A DNA stretch of 64,000 bases from Absidia repens. Lineage: Eukaryota; Mucoromycota; Mucoromycetes; Mucorales; Cunninghamellaceae. The position numbers and the translations under genes are program-made. Where the stretch lies: positions 422,501-486,500 of the forward strand of contig MCGE01000023.1 in assembly GCA_002105175.1 (NCBI GenBank). The letters run 5' to 3'. The notes under the pieces were generated by a model. The model did not search any database. It was not told where the DNA came from and saw nothing but the letters and a program-made list of their open reading frames with translations. Below, piece by piece: positions 49,161 through 61,178 of the stretch (position 1 is its first letter; the number at the start of each line of letters is the position of its first letter).

Positions 49161-49802
49161 CTGTATATACTGTCAAAGACAAGAATAATTCCGCTCGAGC
49201 ATTTACATAAATTAATGTCGGCTGGGTTGTGTATGTGACCACCGCTTAGAACATCTTATCACTGCGTTCTAGCTTATCCCTGGATATTTTCCCTTCCCTC
49301 TCCCGGTCTTGAGGCCTAGCGACTGGCTGACAGTTGTCTAAAACAAGTTTTACGACGTGCTGATATTTTGTATTAGTTAACCCAGTGTTGTTATTTTTGG
49401 TGCATTGACAGATATGTAATTGGAAAATTCTGTTAATGTTAATGATTGTTTGTAGTTTATGATATTTAACCAAACAATATGACACTGCTAAGCTCGCTCC
49501 AAATAACTATCATACACACCACCACACACCATAAATTCAGCTGTAGCATAAAAGTTACACCCATATATGCTCCAAACCACCAATTATAACTGAAAACAAA
49601 CATAGTACAGCATATACGAATCAATACATACACAAGCATGCCCTTTATTGGAAGGTTCCTAGCACAATAAAAAAATATCCATACCAGCAATATCATCACA
49701 TATCACACCCGACATCAGCAATACATTACGTTCAAAATCATGAATATAGCATAAAGTAAAAATCAATAAAATGGTTTCAATCATATATAATTTTTATTGC
49801 TT
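49161..49802. other. 3' flank of SPC3 gene
   Basis: AT-rich DNA; no gene or RNA recognised. Open frames here have no family resemblance. Confidence 0.4.
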
Positions 49803-50769
49803 TTATTTTTGAGGGGCAGGGGATAAAACTATATTTGCTAAAGATTCCTTTGTATGGCCACTTTGAAGAATACCGACATGAGGTGTGATATCCCAGTGTA
49901 AAGACAGTTTTGCTTCTTGTTGACTAACGTCCAAAATATACATATATATCAGTATGCAAATATTTATAAAGTATATACTACCACACTGTCGTTATTACCT
50001 CCATTTTCGGCTGACATCAATCAAGGCATATTTGTTTGGGACATTACGCAAACGAAGGTTGGCCTTTTCCTTGTTCGTGATAATTCGATCCCAAAGCACA
50101 ATTTTGTTACGGTTCTATAGTTTAAAAAAAGAGAAAGAAAGAAGTATAGGTGTATGTTAATTCTATGACTCCTAGCTGCGTTCTAGTCTTACTTTTTTCC
50201 CTTACATGTGTCTTTGATTCATATTCAGCAACTACCGTTACAAACACTTGCTTAGTATTCCAGTTGAACAAAGGCGTAAAGTCTTGTCGCGTTTTTATCA
50301 AAAAGACAAAAGAAAAAAAAAACGAGAAAGGAATATAAGTATGTATACTGTCGTAACTGTGTGAGTAGCTTTGTTCTTTTATAGATACCTACCGGCGTCA
50401 AGGTCAAAAGCAAGTCTAGCAAACTCGCTTTTCGAGTTTCTATAATCATAGTGATCAGGTCCATATCGTCTTGTCACCCTAAAAAGAAACATGAGACAAC
50501 GTGTCACTCTATATTTGTAGTTCACTTACACACGAAAGGTATCGTTATCCACCTTGAGTGAGCTAGTAGGATCAGAATAAGAGGTGAAGGCAGAAATCAA
50601 AGCGATGATGGCAAGAACACATCCAAGGGAGGTCATGGCAAAGGAAGAGACCACCTAAAATAAACAATACAAATAAATAAAATAGGCAAAATACATTTGT
50701 AAAAGGGTACAAGTACACAATAGTATTATTCGATAATCTTACATTGAGACGTTGTTGTAGATTGAACAT
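49803..50769 (-). CDS. SPC3: Signal peptidase complex subunit 3 (SPC22/23)
   Basis: ER membrane subunit of the signal peptidase complex. Six exons join in phase. Exon 1 encodes MFNLQQRLN. Exon 2 gives one hydrophobic segment (SFAMTSLGCVLAIIALISAF), the single N-terminal anchor. Then come FARLAFDLDADFTPLFNWNT, KQVFVTVVAEYESK, IVLWDRIITNKEKANLRL, NKYALIDVSRKW and LSLHWDITPHVGILQSG. The blocks DLDADFTPLFNWNTKQ and VLWDRII are diagnostic of the family. The total is about 180 residues, the expected size. The tail after LQSG is short and ends in LSPAPQK. Confidence 0.94.
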
Positions 50770-51655
50770 GTCAAGGCGGTATAAAAAAGATATTGTAGTA
50801 CGTGGACCAACGGGAAGAGAAAGAAATGCACCATATTTTTTTTTCTTTTTGTGCGGTGTTTCAAATCGTTGAACTTAAATCATTGGCTACACTATCATCC
50901 TTTTTTTGCAGAGGTTAGGGAAACCAGGAACGGAAAACTATCCTCCTTTTATTTTTTTATCTTTTTATTTTATTTTATTTTATCAAGACTTACTCAATTT
51001 CTCATTATAAGAAATTTGATTTAAATTTCTTACAAAGACTTATAAAATCATCCAATGACTATGTAGAAAAAGAAAAACTACTGTTGCTCCAAGTTTGAAG
51101 ATCGGCCTGGACTGAAATTGCTTGGAGTCAAGAAATTTTTCCAGCATGAAAATCACTTGCATTGTAATTCCGGATCACATACTGATACGGTAACTTATAT
51201 AAAAATAATATATTGCAATGAAAAATACCGGTTTACCATGCTGCAGTCATACAATTCTGATCCATATATTGAATCATCGGATTGCAAAGCTGTTTGGTGC
51301 TTCACCATATATACTATATATGGCTGAAATATTTATCCTGATAGGCCACCGTCCCGCTGAGCATCCACTTTAAAATATCTATGGTTGACTATAATCATTT
51401 TTTTAATCTTGTTGATACTAATGATTATATTATTGCAGTATATGCCAGCGTGTTGTTTATTAACTGTAACCAAAGAGAATATTAGCGTTTGTCATTTACA
51501 TCACCACAAGAGTGACATATTGTGAACATCCCCACAATGGAAGGGATATTTAAATCCCGACATGGAAAAGCTTTGGAAACCCCGGATAAATGTTTGCCAT
51601 TTATCTTTTATTACTTTTTCCTTTTTTTTTTTTTTTAACCAAACAAGGCCATGCA
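50770..51655. promoter_or_regulatory. Divergent upstream region of SPC3 and a Zn2Cys6 gene
   Basis: 886 bp between divergent genes. Contains an inverted repeat AGAAATTT-GATTT-AAATTTCT-like segment around 51010-51032. A minimal upstream ORF ATGCAATGA at 51651-51659 overlaps the start codon of the next gene. No specific factor site recognised. Confidence 0.4.
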
Positions 51656-51659
51656 ATGA
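51651..51659 (+). promoter_or_regulatory. Two-codon upstream ORF overlapping the start codon
   Basis: ATG CAA TGA (Met-Gln-stop) lies immediately upstream, and its TGA shares bases with the ATG at 51656. If in the mRNA, ribosomes would have to leak past or reinitiate to reach the main frame. Effect not tested. Confidence 0.4.
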
Positions 51660-54600
51660 ATCAAGAGCAACCCAATATTGCCAAACCTTTGAAACGTACT
51701 CGGGTTTCTCGGGCTTGTAAGTACTCCACTGCGTGAAATGTCTAACAAACTGAACAGAAGTACTAACTACCCTACTTTTAGGTAATTTTTGTCGAAGAAA
51801 AAAGATAAAGTAAGTGTTACTTTTTGATCGTATATGTGAACATGAGCAATAGTATTGACTATTTGGTTGTGTTTCTATTATTTTCAGGTGTGACATAGAC
51901 AAGCAATATCCTTGTTCTTCCTGTGTCCAGTACTGTTGCGATTGTACTTCAAACGACGTAAGAAAATGGGACCAAAAAAAAAAAAAAAAAAAGAATCGGA
52001 TAGGCAGGCTACTTGATCACTCACCTTCAGTATTCTTTTAATAGTCTCCCAAAAAACGGCCACCACCTAAAGGGTAAAGGAAAGCACCTTTTTCATAGTC
52101 AGTCTATGGATAGTATGCTAGTACGGTGCTAATTTCTTGTGTACTATTTTTTTTGTAGATATATTGAAAGCTTGGAAAGACGTTTGCGACAAATGGAACA
52201 GCTATTGGAAAACAAAATCCCACGCACTGACACAGAACACGAGAAAAATGACAACAACAACAGCAGCAGTACTAACAGTAGCAGCATAAATCGGTCTAAT
52301 ACTCCTTCTGGTGGAACAACTGACGTTCACAACGCCAAAGTGATGCGACACATTGGTATATCTTCACCTTATTACTTGATGGGAAAGCAAAAGCAAGAAG
52401 AGGAACGACAAAAACTGCGACCCGTAATATCACTGAACAAGGACGCCAAACTCTCAGGTGATAATGACAACGACGATTATAACAGCAATGAACTTGATCA
52501 GCCGACATTGTTGGTTTCGAATGGGCTAGGCAGAAAACTAGAACTAGTATACGACGATGATAACAACGATTTGATGGTGATTCATGACCAAGCACCACCT
52601 CAGCATCTTTTGAAGCAACACCGAAATGAAAGTGGGCTCGATGATATCTTATCTGGCAACATTATTGGAATATTGGCCCAAAAGTAAGATATACACAAAA
52701 ATAAAATGTGCCCGGTGTAACTCATGCATGATATTCGTCGCTTTATTAATACTTTATTATTTTGTTAGATTTATTGATCTTCGCCCTGTCATACTTCCCA
52801 TGATTGGAAAACGTTCAATATTGGAAGCAACTCACAATAGCTCACTGAATCCTCTTTTGACATCTTCTATTTGCTCTTATGTCGCCATGATGCTACCAAA
52901 CGATGACGAAACCTTTGAAAATTATGGCATTGATAGGCGCGATCTTATACAGAAACTGGCAACAAAAGAAAATGAACTTTTACGGACAGCATTTCTTACA
53001 CCAACAATCAGTAACATTCAAGCTATCATCATTCTCTGTTGTCAACCTACTCACATCTCCATATTCACTGGTATTTGGCTTCGTACTGGCATAGCTATTC
53101 GTATGGTAGGTTAGTTGTTTTTTTGTTTGTTTTTTGAGAGTAGACGTACGGTATTAAAACTACCTTTTTTTTTATTTTTTATTTTTATTTCTTTGGTAGA
53201 GCCAGGATCTAGGTCTTCATAGACCGCTGACAAACACATCGCACTCGAAACAGGTGCGTGAATTGGGGAAGACTTTATGGCATTGTGTATACATTTTGGA
53301 TCGATGGTCGTGTGCTGTTTTGGGAAGACCGTTGGCAATTGTGGATTCAGACTGCAATGTGGATTTACCTGAGTACTCAAAGTCCAACAACAAAGATATC
53401 GACAACATTGGCGACACTGGCTTAGATGGTGACGAAGATGAAGATGAACAAAACCATACCATTTTTATTTTGTTTGTCAAACTGTCTGGTATTCTTGGGG
53501 AAATTCAGCGGCGGATTTACTCACCGAAAGCAAAGGCTAGTCTGGGTGTGTGCAGTACATCGACAACAAAAATGGTGAATTCTTTGCAAAGACTGCTACT
53601 TGAATGGTATGATCAGGTCCCTCCCTATGCTCGACTGACGAAAAGCGACGTAGCACATATGGCATCTCCATCAATTACAAAGGAAGAAAAGACAATGCTA
53701 CTTCAAACCAAACAATGGCAGCTGGGTGGCTCACTGATGATCTGCTACTGCGCTGTGACAATACTTCTCCACCGACCTTTTATTATACCTGACAGTGAAA
53801 TTCTATTCAGTCCAGCAAGTGCTGAAAGGTGTACGGAATCTGCGATATTTGCCACTGATGTTGTCCAACTGATGGATGTACAGTCTTTTACGCATTTTTA
53901 TTGGAATATCATTATATTCTCCCTGTCTGTGGTGATCTCAATACATATGTTTAACTGCATCAGCGACCAGCGTGAACTCTCGAAAACGGCTCGCCAACAT
54001 TTACGAATTCTCATTGACCTCTGGGATGTTGTGGACTCGGAATTCCCTTACACACCGAAACTTGCGCCGCTCACTCCATTGCATTATGCAGTTCAGCTTT
54101 TGGGTCTCAAGGGGATATCACCAAAACAATCCCAGTCTGCGACATCTCTAGCATCCACCTCTTCATCCTCGACCCATGATAATGATTCCACTGATGATAC
54201 AAATGATGGGAATGGAAACGCTGATAACCACGAAACAACAACAATACCGGAACACAATCAACATGCTGCAAGTGATATATATGCCTCTACAGAGTCGCAA
54301 GTTTACTACAATGCAAAAACCCAGGAACAACATCAACTACAACCGCAACAGCTTGGATCACAACCATTCAAACATTCAGCTATGGAAAACGCGACGTCTA
54401 TGACTTATATGTTGCAGGAAAATATACCAACATCATCCAACAATGACTTTCCTGCAACAGAAGCGAACCTGGCAAACAACTCCGCCCCATCAATAGAAAA
54501 TCAGCTGCTGGACAATGAAAGCTGGCAACAAATATTCCTCAACAACATGGGCCCCAATCCTTTTGATTTTTCGGATAACAAGAATGGTGATGATTTTTGG

Positions 54601-54698
54601 CAAAGTAAGTCAGGAGCAAAAAAAAAAAAAAAAAAAAAAAAAAGACACTTGAATTTAACGCTTACTGCTTTATATTAGATAACTACTCTCTTTTTTAA
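51656..54698 (+). CDS. Zn2Cys6 transcription factor with fungal-specific TF domain
   Basis: Nuclear regulator, targets unknown. After a 20-residue leader, three short exons build the zinc cluster CNFCRRKKIKCD...YPCSSCVQY, then SPKKRPPPKG. A leucine-zipper-like YIESLERRLRQMEQLLENKI follows, the usual dimerisation element. An Asn/Ser/Asp-rich linker leads into the fungal_trans (PF04082-type) domain: FIDLRPVILPMIGKRS, then FTGIWLRTGIAIRM joined to SQDLGLHRP, then LGKTLWHCVYILDRWSCAVL and GRPLAIVDSDC. The C-terminus is Gln/Asn/Ser-rich. A GTAAGT donor at 54606 and acceptor before 54679 place the stop at 54698. Reading through would give a poly-Lys tail, which I consider intronic. Confidence 0.88.
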
Positions 54699-54876
54699 TC
54701 TTGTTTGCTGTCGCTTAAATGGAAAACGCGTTCATCTCAATTGTCGGAACTTGGTGCTACATGACGTTTATATGAATTCAATAAAACCCATTTTTATTTT
54801 TTTTTATTCAACCTTTTCTTCTTTTTCTCGGAATACCCTTTTTTTGGAATTTTTTGAATACATATATCACTTCACG

Positions 54877-56833
54877 ATGGACGAAGGTTATCAATACCAA
54901 CAACAACAACAATACCCTCCTCGATACCAAACTGAGGAACACCATTACTACTCCCAACCAACTACTGACACGGTCGATCAATTCAACGAAGATGGTGAAA
55001 AGGTAAATGGAACCACACTTTTTCTTTTTTTCCAATACGTTGGCTCACTTTGACTTTATATTTTACAATTTTATTAGATTGGTACTACGACTTCGTATGT
55101 GACCTCGTCCTATCACTCCAGCTCCACTCGGTATGAGTACTCCGGCGATGCTGAAATCGATGAAAACCAACAACAAGTCCAAAAGTCCAACAATGATTTC
55201 TTTTTGCATGTCAACCCAAAAATGCAAAATAACACGCCATCTTATGACCTTTCGAATTGTAAGTATTGATATAAGAGGGAAGTGGAGGACGCGGTAAGAT
55301 ATGAACGGAAAGGCTCGGTGGTCTTGTGGAAGGGGGCTTTACGGACGAAGACGCGGATATGGGAAACTGGGTCTGAACTCTAATCTATGTTTTATGTTTT
55401 ATTTACTTAGGTCAAGGAAGAAAACGAGCTCTCTTGATTGGTATCAACTACTTTGGCTCTCCTAATCAATTGAACGGTTGTATCAATGATGTTCACAATA
55501 TCAAGGCATTTCTAATCAAGCGGTTTGGATTTCAAGAGGTAAGTGTTCTGTGTTGGGGAGGGTGGGGAGGCGCTGAATGGAAAAAGGGGAAAATTAGTAA
55601 TACCTATATTTGTAGGAGGATATGGTAATCCTGACTGATGATCAAGAAGAGGCTAGATTCCGACCCACCAAGGCAAACATTTACAGTGCAATGCAATGGT
55701 TAGTGAGTGACGCTCAACATGATGACTCGTAAGTACAAATAATTGAAAAGAAAAAGAAAAATCAATCGGATGCAGGATAAATTGCCCGCTCACAAGTTGC
55801 CATCCCATTTAGGTTTTTCTTCCATTACAGTGGACATGGTGGTAGTGTAAGTGAAAAAGAAAAAGAATGTACTTGCATCAATCTCACTCAATACGTGATT
55901 CGTTTGGCGACTTAGGTTAAAGATGTCAGTGGTGATGAAGATGATGGTTATGATGAAACCATTTACCCTGTTGATTTTGAAGACTACGAAGGTGAATCCG
56001 GGCAGATCATTGACGACGTAAGTAGTGACAGTGTAGAAAAAAGCAAATGTATTTACTTTTTTGCCATGTTTTAACGCTATATATATAATTTTTTTTTTTT
56101 TGTGGCCGGTCTTCATGTATTAGGAACTACATGATTATTTAGTCAAGCCATTACCTAAAGGTTGCCGATTGACGGCAATCTTCGACAGTTGCCACAGTGG
56201 AACGGTTCTCGATTTACCATACGTATATTCGACGAAAGGAACAATCAAGCAACAGAACTTATTTAAGGATGCAGGAATTGGATTATTATCAGCGGGGATG
56301 GCATATGCTTCGGGCGACAAAGATGGTGCTCTCTCTTCGATCCTTTCTCTTGGCAAACAACTCTATCAGTCAAAAAATGTGGAAGAAGAAAACCGGGAGA
56401 AAAATAGTTCAGTTGCCGATGTGGTGATGTTTTCAGGTAAAATATTATTGCATCTTTCCCCCTTCGAAAATAAAAACAACAGTATACGTTTGATTGACAT
56501 CGTTTTTTTTTTTTGTACTTAAAATATATAGGATGCAAGGATGATCAAACTAGTGCTGATGCTCAAGAAGCTGGTAAAAGTACTGGTGCCATGTCATATG
56601 CCTTCATCAGTAAGTAGAATTGTTTTTGAGATACTATTTTTTTAGCATGAATTGACCGTGTCATACGACTAATTTACTCCACTTCCATTTACAGCTACCC
56701 TTCGTGAAAATCTAATCAATCCTATCAAGAATTATTGAACAATGTCCGTGATATCCTTCGTGACAAGTATGCCCAACGACCTCAGTTTAGTTGTAGTCAT
56801 CCCTTGGATGTATCTCTTGAATTTGTTTGTTAG
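54877..56833 (+). CDS. MCA1: Type I metacaspase; one base apparently missing near the 3' end
   Basis: Ca-dependent Arg/Lys-specific cysteine protease of the caspase fold, linked to proteostasis and cell death in fungi. Nine exons (54877-55002, 55078-55258, 55411-55538, 55616-55728, 55813-55846, 55916-56017, 56124-56436, 56532-56609, 56695-56833). The N-terminal prodomain is Gln/Tyr/Pro-rich (residues 1-100). p20 begins [20 protein letters not shown]; the catalytic His is in HYSGHGGS and the catalytic Cys in [27 protein letters not shown] and [10 protein letters not shown] follow. Exon 9 read straight stops at 56738 after [13 protein letters not shown]. Adding one A to the A4 run at 56707-56710 gives the family-like [20 protein letters not shown] and a stop at 56833 (404 residues). 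Confidence 0.9.
56707..56710 (+). other. Apparent single-base deletion in the metacaspase gene
   Basis: CTTCGTGAAAATCTAATC leaves the metacaspase frame. The other frame carries the conserved NQSYQELL block and runs about 40 codons to a TAG. An A5 run would join the two. Confidence 0.7.
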
Positions 56834-57132
56834 TAGTTTATGTAGTTATTATTTTATCTTCTCCTTCTTTGTTGACTGTAGTTAGTATATTTATTTATTT
56901 ATTTATATAGCAAGGTTATAAATAAAATACGTGTGGGTTTACGAACTTTTTTTTCTTTTTTACGGACGGACCAGGTGGGGGCAGAACAAAACATAGTACC
57001 AAATATGGAAATGCTGGTTTTTTTTTTTTTTTTTTTTGCACAGTTTTTATTTGAAAGGTCGATGACTTTTTATATTTTTTTACTTTTCTTTCCATTATTT
57101 TTATTTTTTACTATTGTATACTTAGAAAACCA

Positions 57133-58643
57133 ATGAAACTCCCATTATTATTAACATTACTAGTTGTCCTCTTATTGGTTTATGGAAATCAGGGAAAAGG
57201 TGTTGTGGATGCCTATGTGATTAAACCCACACCAACAGCAACTCAAGTATCTCCTTCCTCTTCTTCCTCTATTCAACCAACACAGCCTCCTCAAAAACGA
57301 CACCTCGCCAAGCGCGAACTACAACAAACACTTAGCTTATATCAAGACTGGTACAGCATATGCAACAATGATGACCAAGATGATGGCGGCAAAGGGAAAC
57401 AGAATGCCGCTAAAGTGAATGTGGCAGATCCATCTATCCGTCAACTATGGCAAACAGTAACTACAACGGTGAATTGTGGAAATGGAAATGTCAAGACAAA
57501 GACAAAAACTATCACTGCGACAGCCACTGCCACTTCTACGGTTTATCCTGGACATGAGCCTGCTTTCAGATGCACTGACAAATGCTGGAGTGATTATCTG
57601 TGGTGTAAGTTTGTTTTCTTTCCTTTTTTTTTTTGTAAAAAAACAAAACAAAAAAAATTGAGTGATCGCGCCTATCCTTACTCACCTTTTTTCTTTCTTT
57701 TTTTTTTTTTTTGTACTCATAGATACATATGGATCAAGTATTAGTGTGGCACAGGGTTTTACTGGCATCGTGTTGATGATCATTGGCTTGTATTTAGCAG
57801 TGTTTGGGTATAGATTCTTCCGCCCTACAATGGGACTTATTGGTTTTGTCTTTTTTGGTAATGTCTTCTATCTTTTCCCCCTGAATATCATATTTCTAAA
57901 CTCCGTTTTTTTTTTTAGCTTCCATGACCTGGATTGGGCTTGTCAACAATGAACCCGAATTTGGCTATCCGCATACCGAAATAGTATATATATGTGTTAG
58001 CATTGGTCTTGGATTGATCGGTGCTGCTATTTTTATGTTTGTTTTCCATATTGCTTTGTACTTTGTTGGAGGTAAGTCTATATTTGGTCATCCTCATGGC
58101 ATGGTTTTACTAATGTGTGCATTCTTTTTCTTCACGCAAACATCATAGCTGTTGCCGGTATCTTTCTCGCAGTGTTTATTATGTCATGGAAAGAATCATT
58201 GGTTATCCAAATTGTAAGGATATATTCGACCAAACAAAAAAATAAAAATAAAAAATTGTTATGATAATTAATTTTTTATCTGTATTATAGAAAGTAGCAA
58301 GGATCTGTTTTATTGTGGGTCTCGGTGTCGTCTTGGCATTTGCCGTGTATTTGTTGGAATGTTACGTTATCATATTCTGTACTGCATTTTTGGGCGCTTA
58401 TCTCTTCATCATGGGACTAGACTTTTTGCTCATACTGGCTTCCTCAATGCATGGCGGCTCATTTTTGATGGCAACTCTCATCACTACAACTCGTACATTA
58501 TAGGTATACCCACATATGTGATGATGGCTTTTGTTATATTTTTATGCTTGGTGTCTATGGGCTGGCAGTACTATTGGAATGTAATGAAACTGAACCGGCG
58601 CTTTGGCGTTAATGTTACCGAAAAGAAACCAGAGAAGGAATAG
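57133..58643 (+). CDS. TMEM198/DUF4203-like seven-helix membrane protein; one base apparently missing
   Basis: Five exons (57133-57604, 57723-57857, 57919-58071, 58149-58213, 58291-58643) total 1178 nt, one short of 393 codons. A signal peptide is present (MKLPLLLTLLVVLLLVYG). It is followed by a Ser/Pro/Thr-rich ectodomain with Cys residues (VNCGNG, FRCTDKCWSDYLW) and about seven hydrophobic helices, including TGIVLMIIGLYLAVFGYRFF, IVYICVSIGLGLIGAAIFMF, AVAGIFLAVFIMSW and YVMMAFVIFLCLVSMGWQYY. The tail is charged (NRRFGVNVTEKKPEKE). The frame breaks at GLDF. A sixth T in the T5 run at 58423-58427 joins it to AHTGFLNAWRLIFDGNSHHY and the last helix. The function of this fold in fungi is unknown to me. 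Confidence 0.78.
58423..58427 (+). other. Apparent single-base deletion in the TMEM198-like gene
   Basis: GACTTTTTGCTC switches between two open frames. The downstream frame holds the last transmembrane helix and the charged tail. T6 instead of T5 would join them. Confidence 0.7.
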
Positions 58644-58780
58644 CTGTCGCGTTCCTTATATTATTTATATTTTATCATTATTGGCAGTTTATTTTGTTAT
58701 CCTTCATCTCCTCCCTTTGTTTTTTATATTCACCTACGATAAATAAGTATTCAATCATGTACATTATTTGTGTGTGCCGT

Positions 58781-59070
<290 letters not shown>

Positions 59071-59084
59071 TAGAACTTGAGAGT

Positions 59085-59905
59085 GTCACTCAAAAAGTGG
59101 CCTGCTGGCTGCCAAAAATGATGTGCATTTCACACCCCGCACACGTGTATTTTTTTCTCTCTCTCTTTCACTTTCTCTCCCCTTCTTTCCCTTTCTTTTT
59201 CCTTCTTCTCTTTTCCTTTATTATTTTAATATATTTGAAGTTATATGGAATTATAATAGTGTTAGTATTAGTTTAGAAGGGTTTTCAGATTAGGGATTAC
59301 AACATGCATGGGGAAACCCTTTCATTTTGGATTCAAGATTTAGGACTACCATTAGTTACCTCCAATAGCTTAGTATAGTGTTAATTTATCCATAGTTTGT
59401 ATTTACATCTAAATAAATTAATACTGTTCAATAAAGTATATATATTTTTGCTAGCATCAATAAATGTCTCATTAGTTTCTCTCATGCTTGTGCAGTAAAT
59501 CCTTGTGTTTACCATCCTCCCTGTTTGTTGAGTGTGGACCGTTCTTCTATTGCAATAAAAAATATTCCTTTGGTTTTACTCATACCTTGTACAACATATC
59601 AGATCCCTATTCTCAACTTTTGCGTGGGTTTTGTGTTGATCATTCTTTAAGTCTCACAATGGTCACCCTCATGCTACCCCAATTAGAGCCCTTGTTATAA
59701 TGAACTTTTCACTTTAGTATCAACCAGTATATTTCAACCAAATAAGTCTTTTCATGAGCCACCCTTTGACCCCTTTGATTGACAAAAAAAAGCAGCTCAT
59801 GTAGTTGATGTACGGGTATACTAATACTTCCTTTTTAGTTTCCTCATTAAGCCCATTCCACCTGTTCCCCAACTTCTGGTTAGCAGTCTTAGAGTCATTT
59901 ACTAA
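59085..59905 (+). repeat. Dispersed repeat family copy 7
   Basis: 5' block CACACCCCGCACACGTGTAT and long CT tract, then GTTATATGGAATTATAATAG, TAGTTTAGAAGGGTTTTCAG, GGGATTACAACATGCATGGG, CCCTTTCATTTTGGATTCAA, TTTGTATTTACATCTAAATA, several CATG(C)CTTG..CA.TA.ATCC modules in the tail, and the right end CCAACTTCTGGTTAGCAGTC. The same block order as copy 6 over roughly 700-800 bp. It directly follows the hexanucleotide satellite. Confidence 0.75.
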
Positions 59906-60239
59906 AAAAAAATCATCAAACACGCACAATCACACTGTAGTATATATTAAGCAATCGATTTGTTTATTCAATTGAAATATAGTAAAATATATTGATGTAT
60001 ATATATATACACGGAAAACTATAACTCATACTACTTGGGAAAGAAGGAGCTTCTATGACTGCTACTATATGTAACGGTTAAGTGAAATAAGCTGAATCAA
60101 GTCTGTAGAATAGTGTACCGTAATAGAATAGTATGTAAAATGGTCTATCACAATATAGTTTTGTCATCCATTGTTCATTGCAAAATAAAAACTTTTATTG
60201 AATCATGATAGTCAATACGATACTAAAAGGAAAGAAGAC
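59906..60239. other. Intergenic AT-rich DNA
   Basis: A short (AT)n run near 59998-60009; no gene or repeat recognised. Confidence 0.4.
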
Positions 60240-60580
60240 GTAAATAGGAGAGGCTAATAGTAGTTGAGAGAGCGCTAGTCTAGAAGAATGGTGTAGAAGA
60301 AGGAACGATATAAAATAAAAATGGGATCTCTAAAAGGGATCTCCAAACTTCTAATGAAGTCTAAACGCACATCATTTGGAGCAAACACACATTTTTTAAA
60401 GCAAAGACCTGTTTTACTGAAGTTGAGACAAGTTTTATTGAAGCAAACACATGTTTTATTGAAGAAATGAGACATACTAAGCTAATCAAGACATCCCCCA
60501 AGATCCTAGAATCAAAAAGAAAGAGAGAGAAAAAAAAAAGGGGTCAGGATGCGTGCGGTGTTTAAAGGTTGAAAAATATT
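60240..60580 (-). repeat. Possible diverged eighth copy of the dispersed repeat
   Basis: On the minus strand it begins with ACACCGCACGCATCCTGACC and a CT-rich tract. ATTAGCTTAGTATGTCTCAT follows, then three modules of the type TTCAATAAAACATGTGTTTG. The 5' CCGC block and TTAGCTTAGTAT segment match the family, but the core GCATGGGG block is absent, so the copy is truncated or the similarity is partial. Confidence 0.35.
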
Positions 60581-61178
60581 CTATGTTACCAGTTTGTGAT
60601 ATATATACATACTATATTGCATGTGACATAATTTATAATAAAATGATGCCCAAAATGATATCATTTGAGTCTCAATGTTCTGCGTATTAAGATGTAAAAT
60701 GGAGAGGTTTTTTTTAATTTCATGAAAAACTACAATTCAACGACCCACCCCCACCCCTTGGCGTCTAGCAGATCAATGTTTTGCGAGTCTGAGAATGGAT
60801 TGGGCATCGAATATAAAAAATTGCAACAGTTATAAAGTTGACTTTATGTTCTCGCTGAACTGCATTATATGGGAAATTTGGAACCACACAATCCTGCCTG
60901 ATCTTTATCACATCAACTTCACATTGCATCGTTCAGCATGAATATATTGTTTCTTCGTCGTAAAAAAAGATCCCCCAACAGACAACCTAACTCTAAAACA
61001 TGAGGTGGGTCACCATAACAAACAGCCTAATTCTAAAACATGAGGCAGGGCTCTCAACAAAATCATCGAAGAAGTACTGTAGATAAATCGGGACTAAAAA
61101 TGTAAGAGTAACAATTTTATTTGATAAAAATAACATAATAATAAGGGAGTGTATACTAAGTAATTGGGAGTGGGGTAA
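60581..61178. other. Intergenic DNA with a two-copy 40-bp direct repeat
   Basis: CCTAA(C/T)TCTAAAACATGAGG occurs at 60986 and 61026, a period of 40 bp. A C-rich patch lies at about 60745-60760. No gene seen. Confidence 0.5.

Noticed and set aside
54606..54678. Poly-Lys C-terminus of the fungal-TF protein
   Set aside because: Comes from reading an intron with an A run; a GTAAGT donor and TTAG acceptor give a clean short end.
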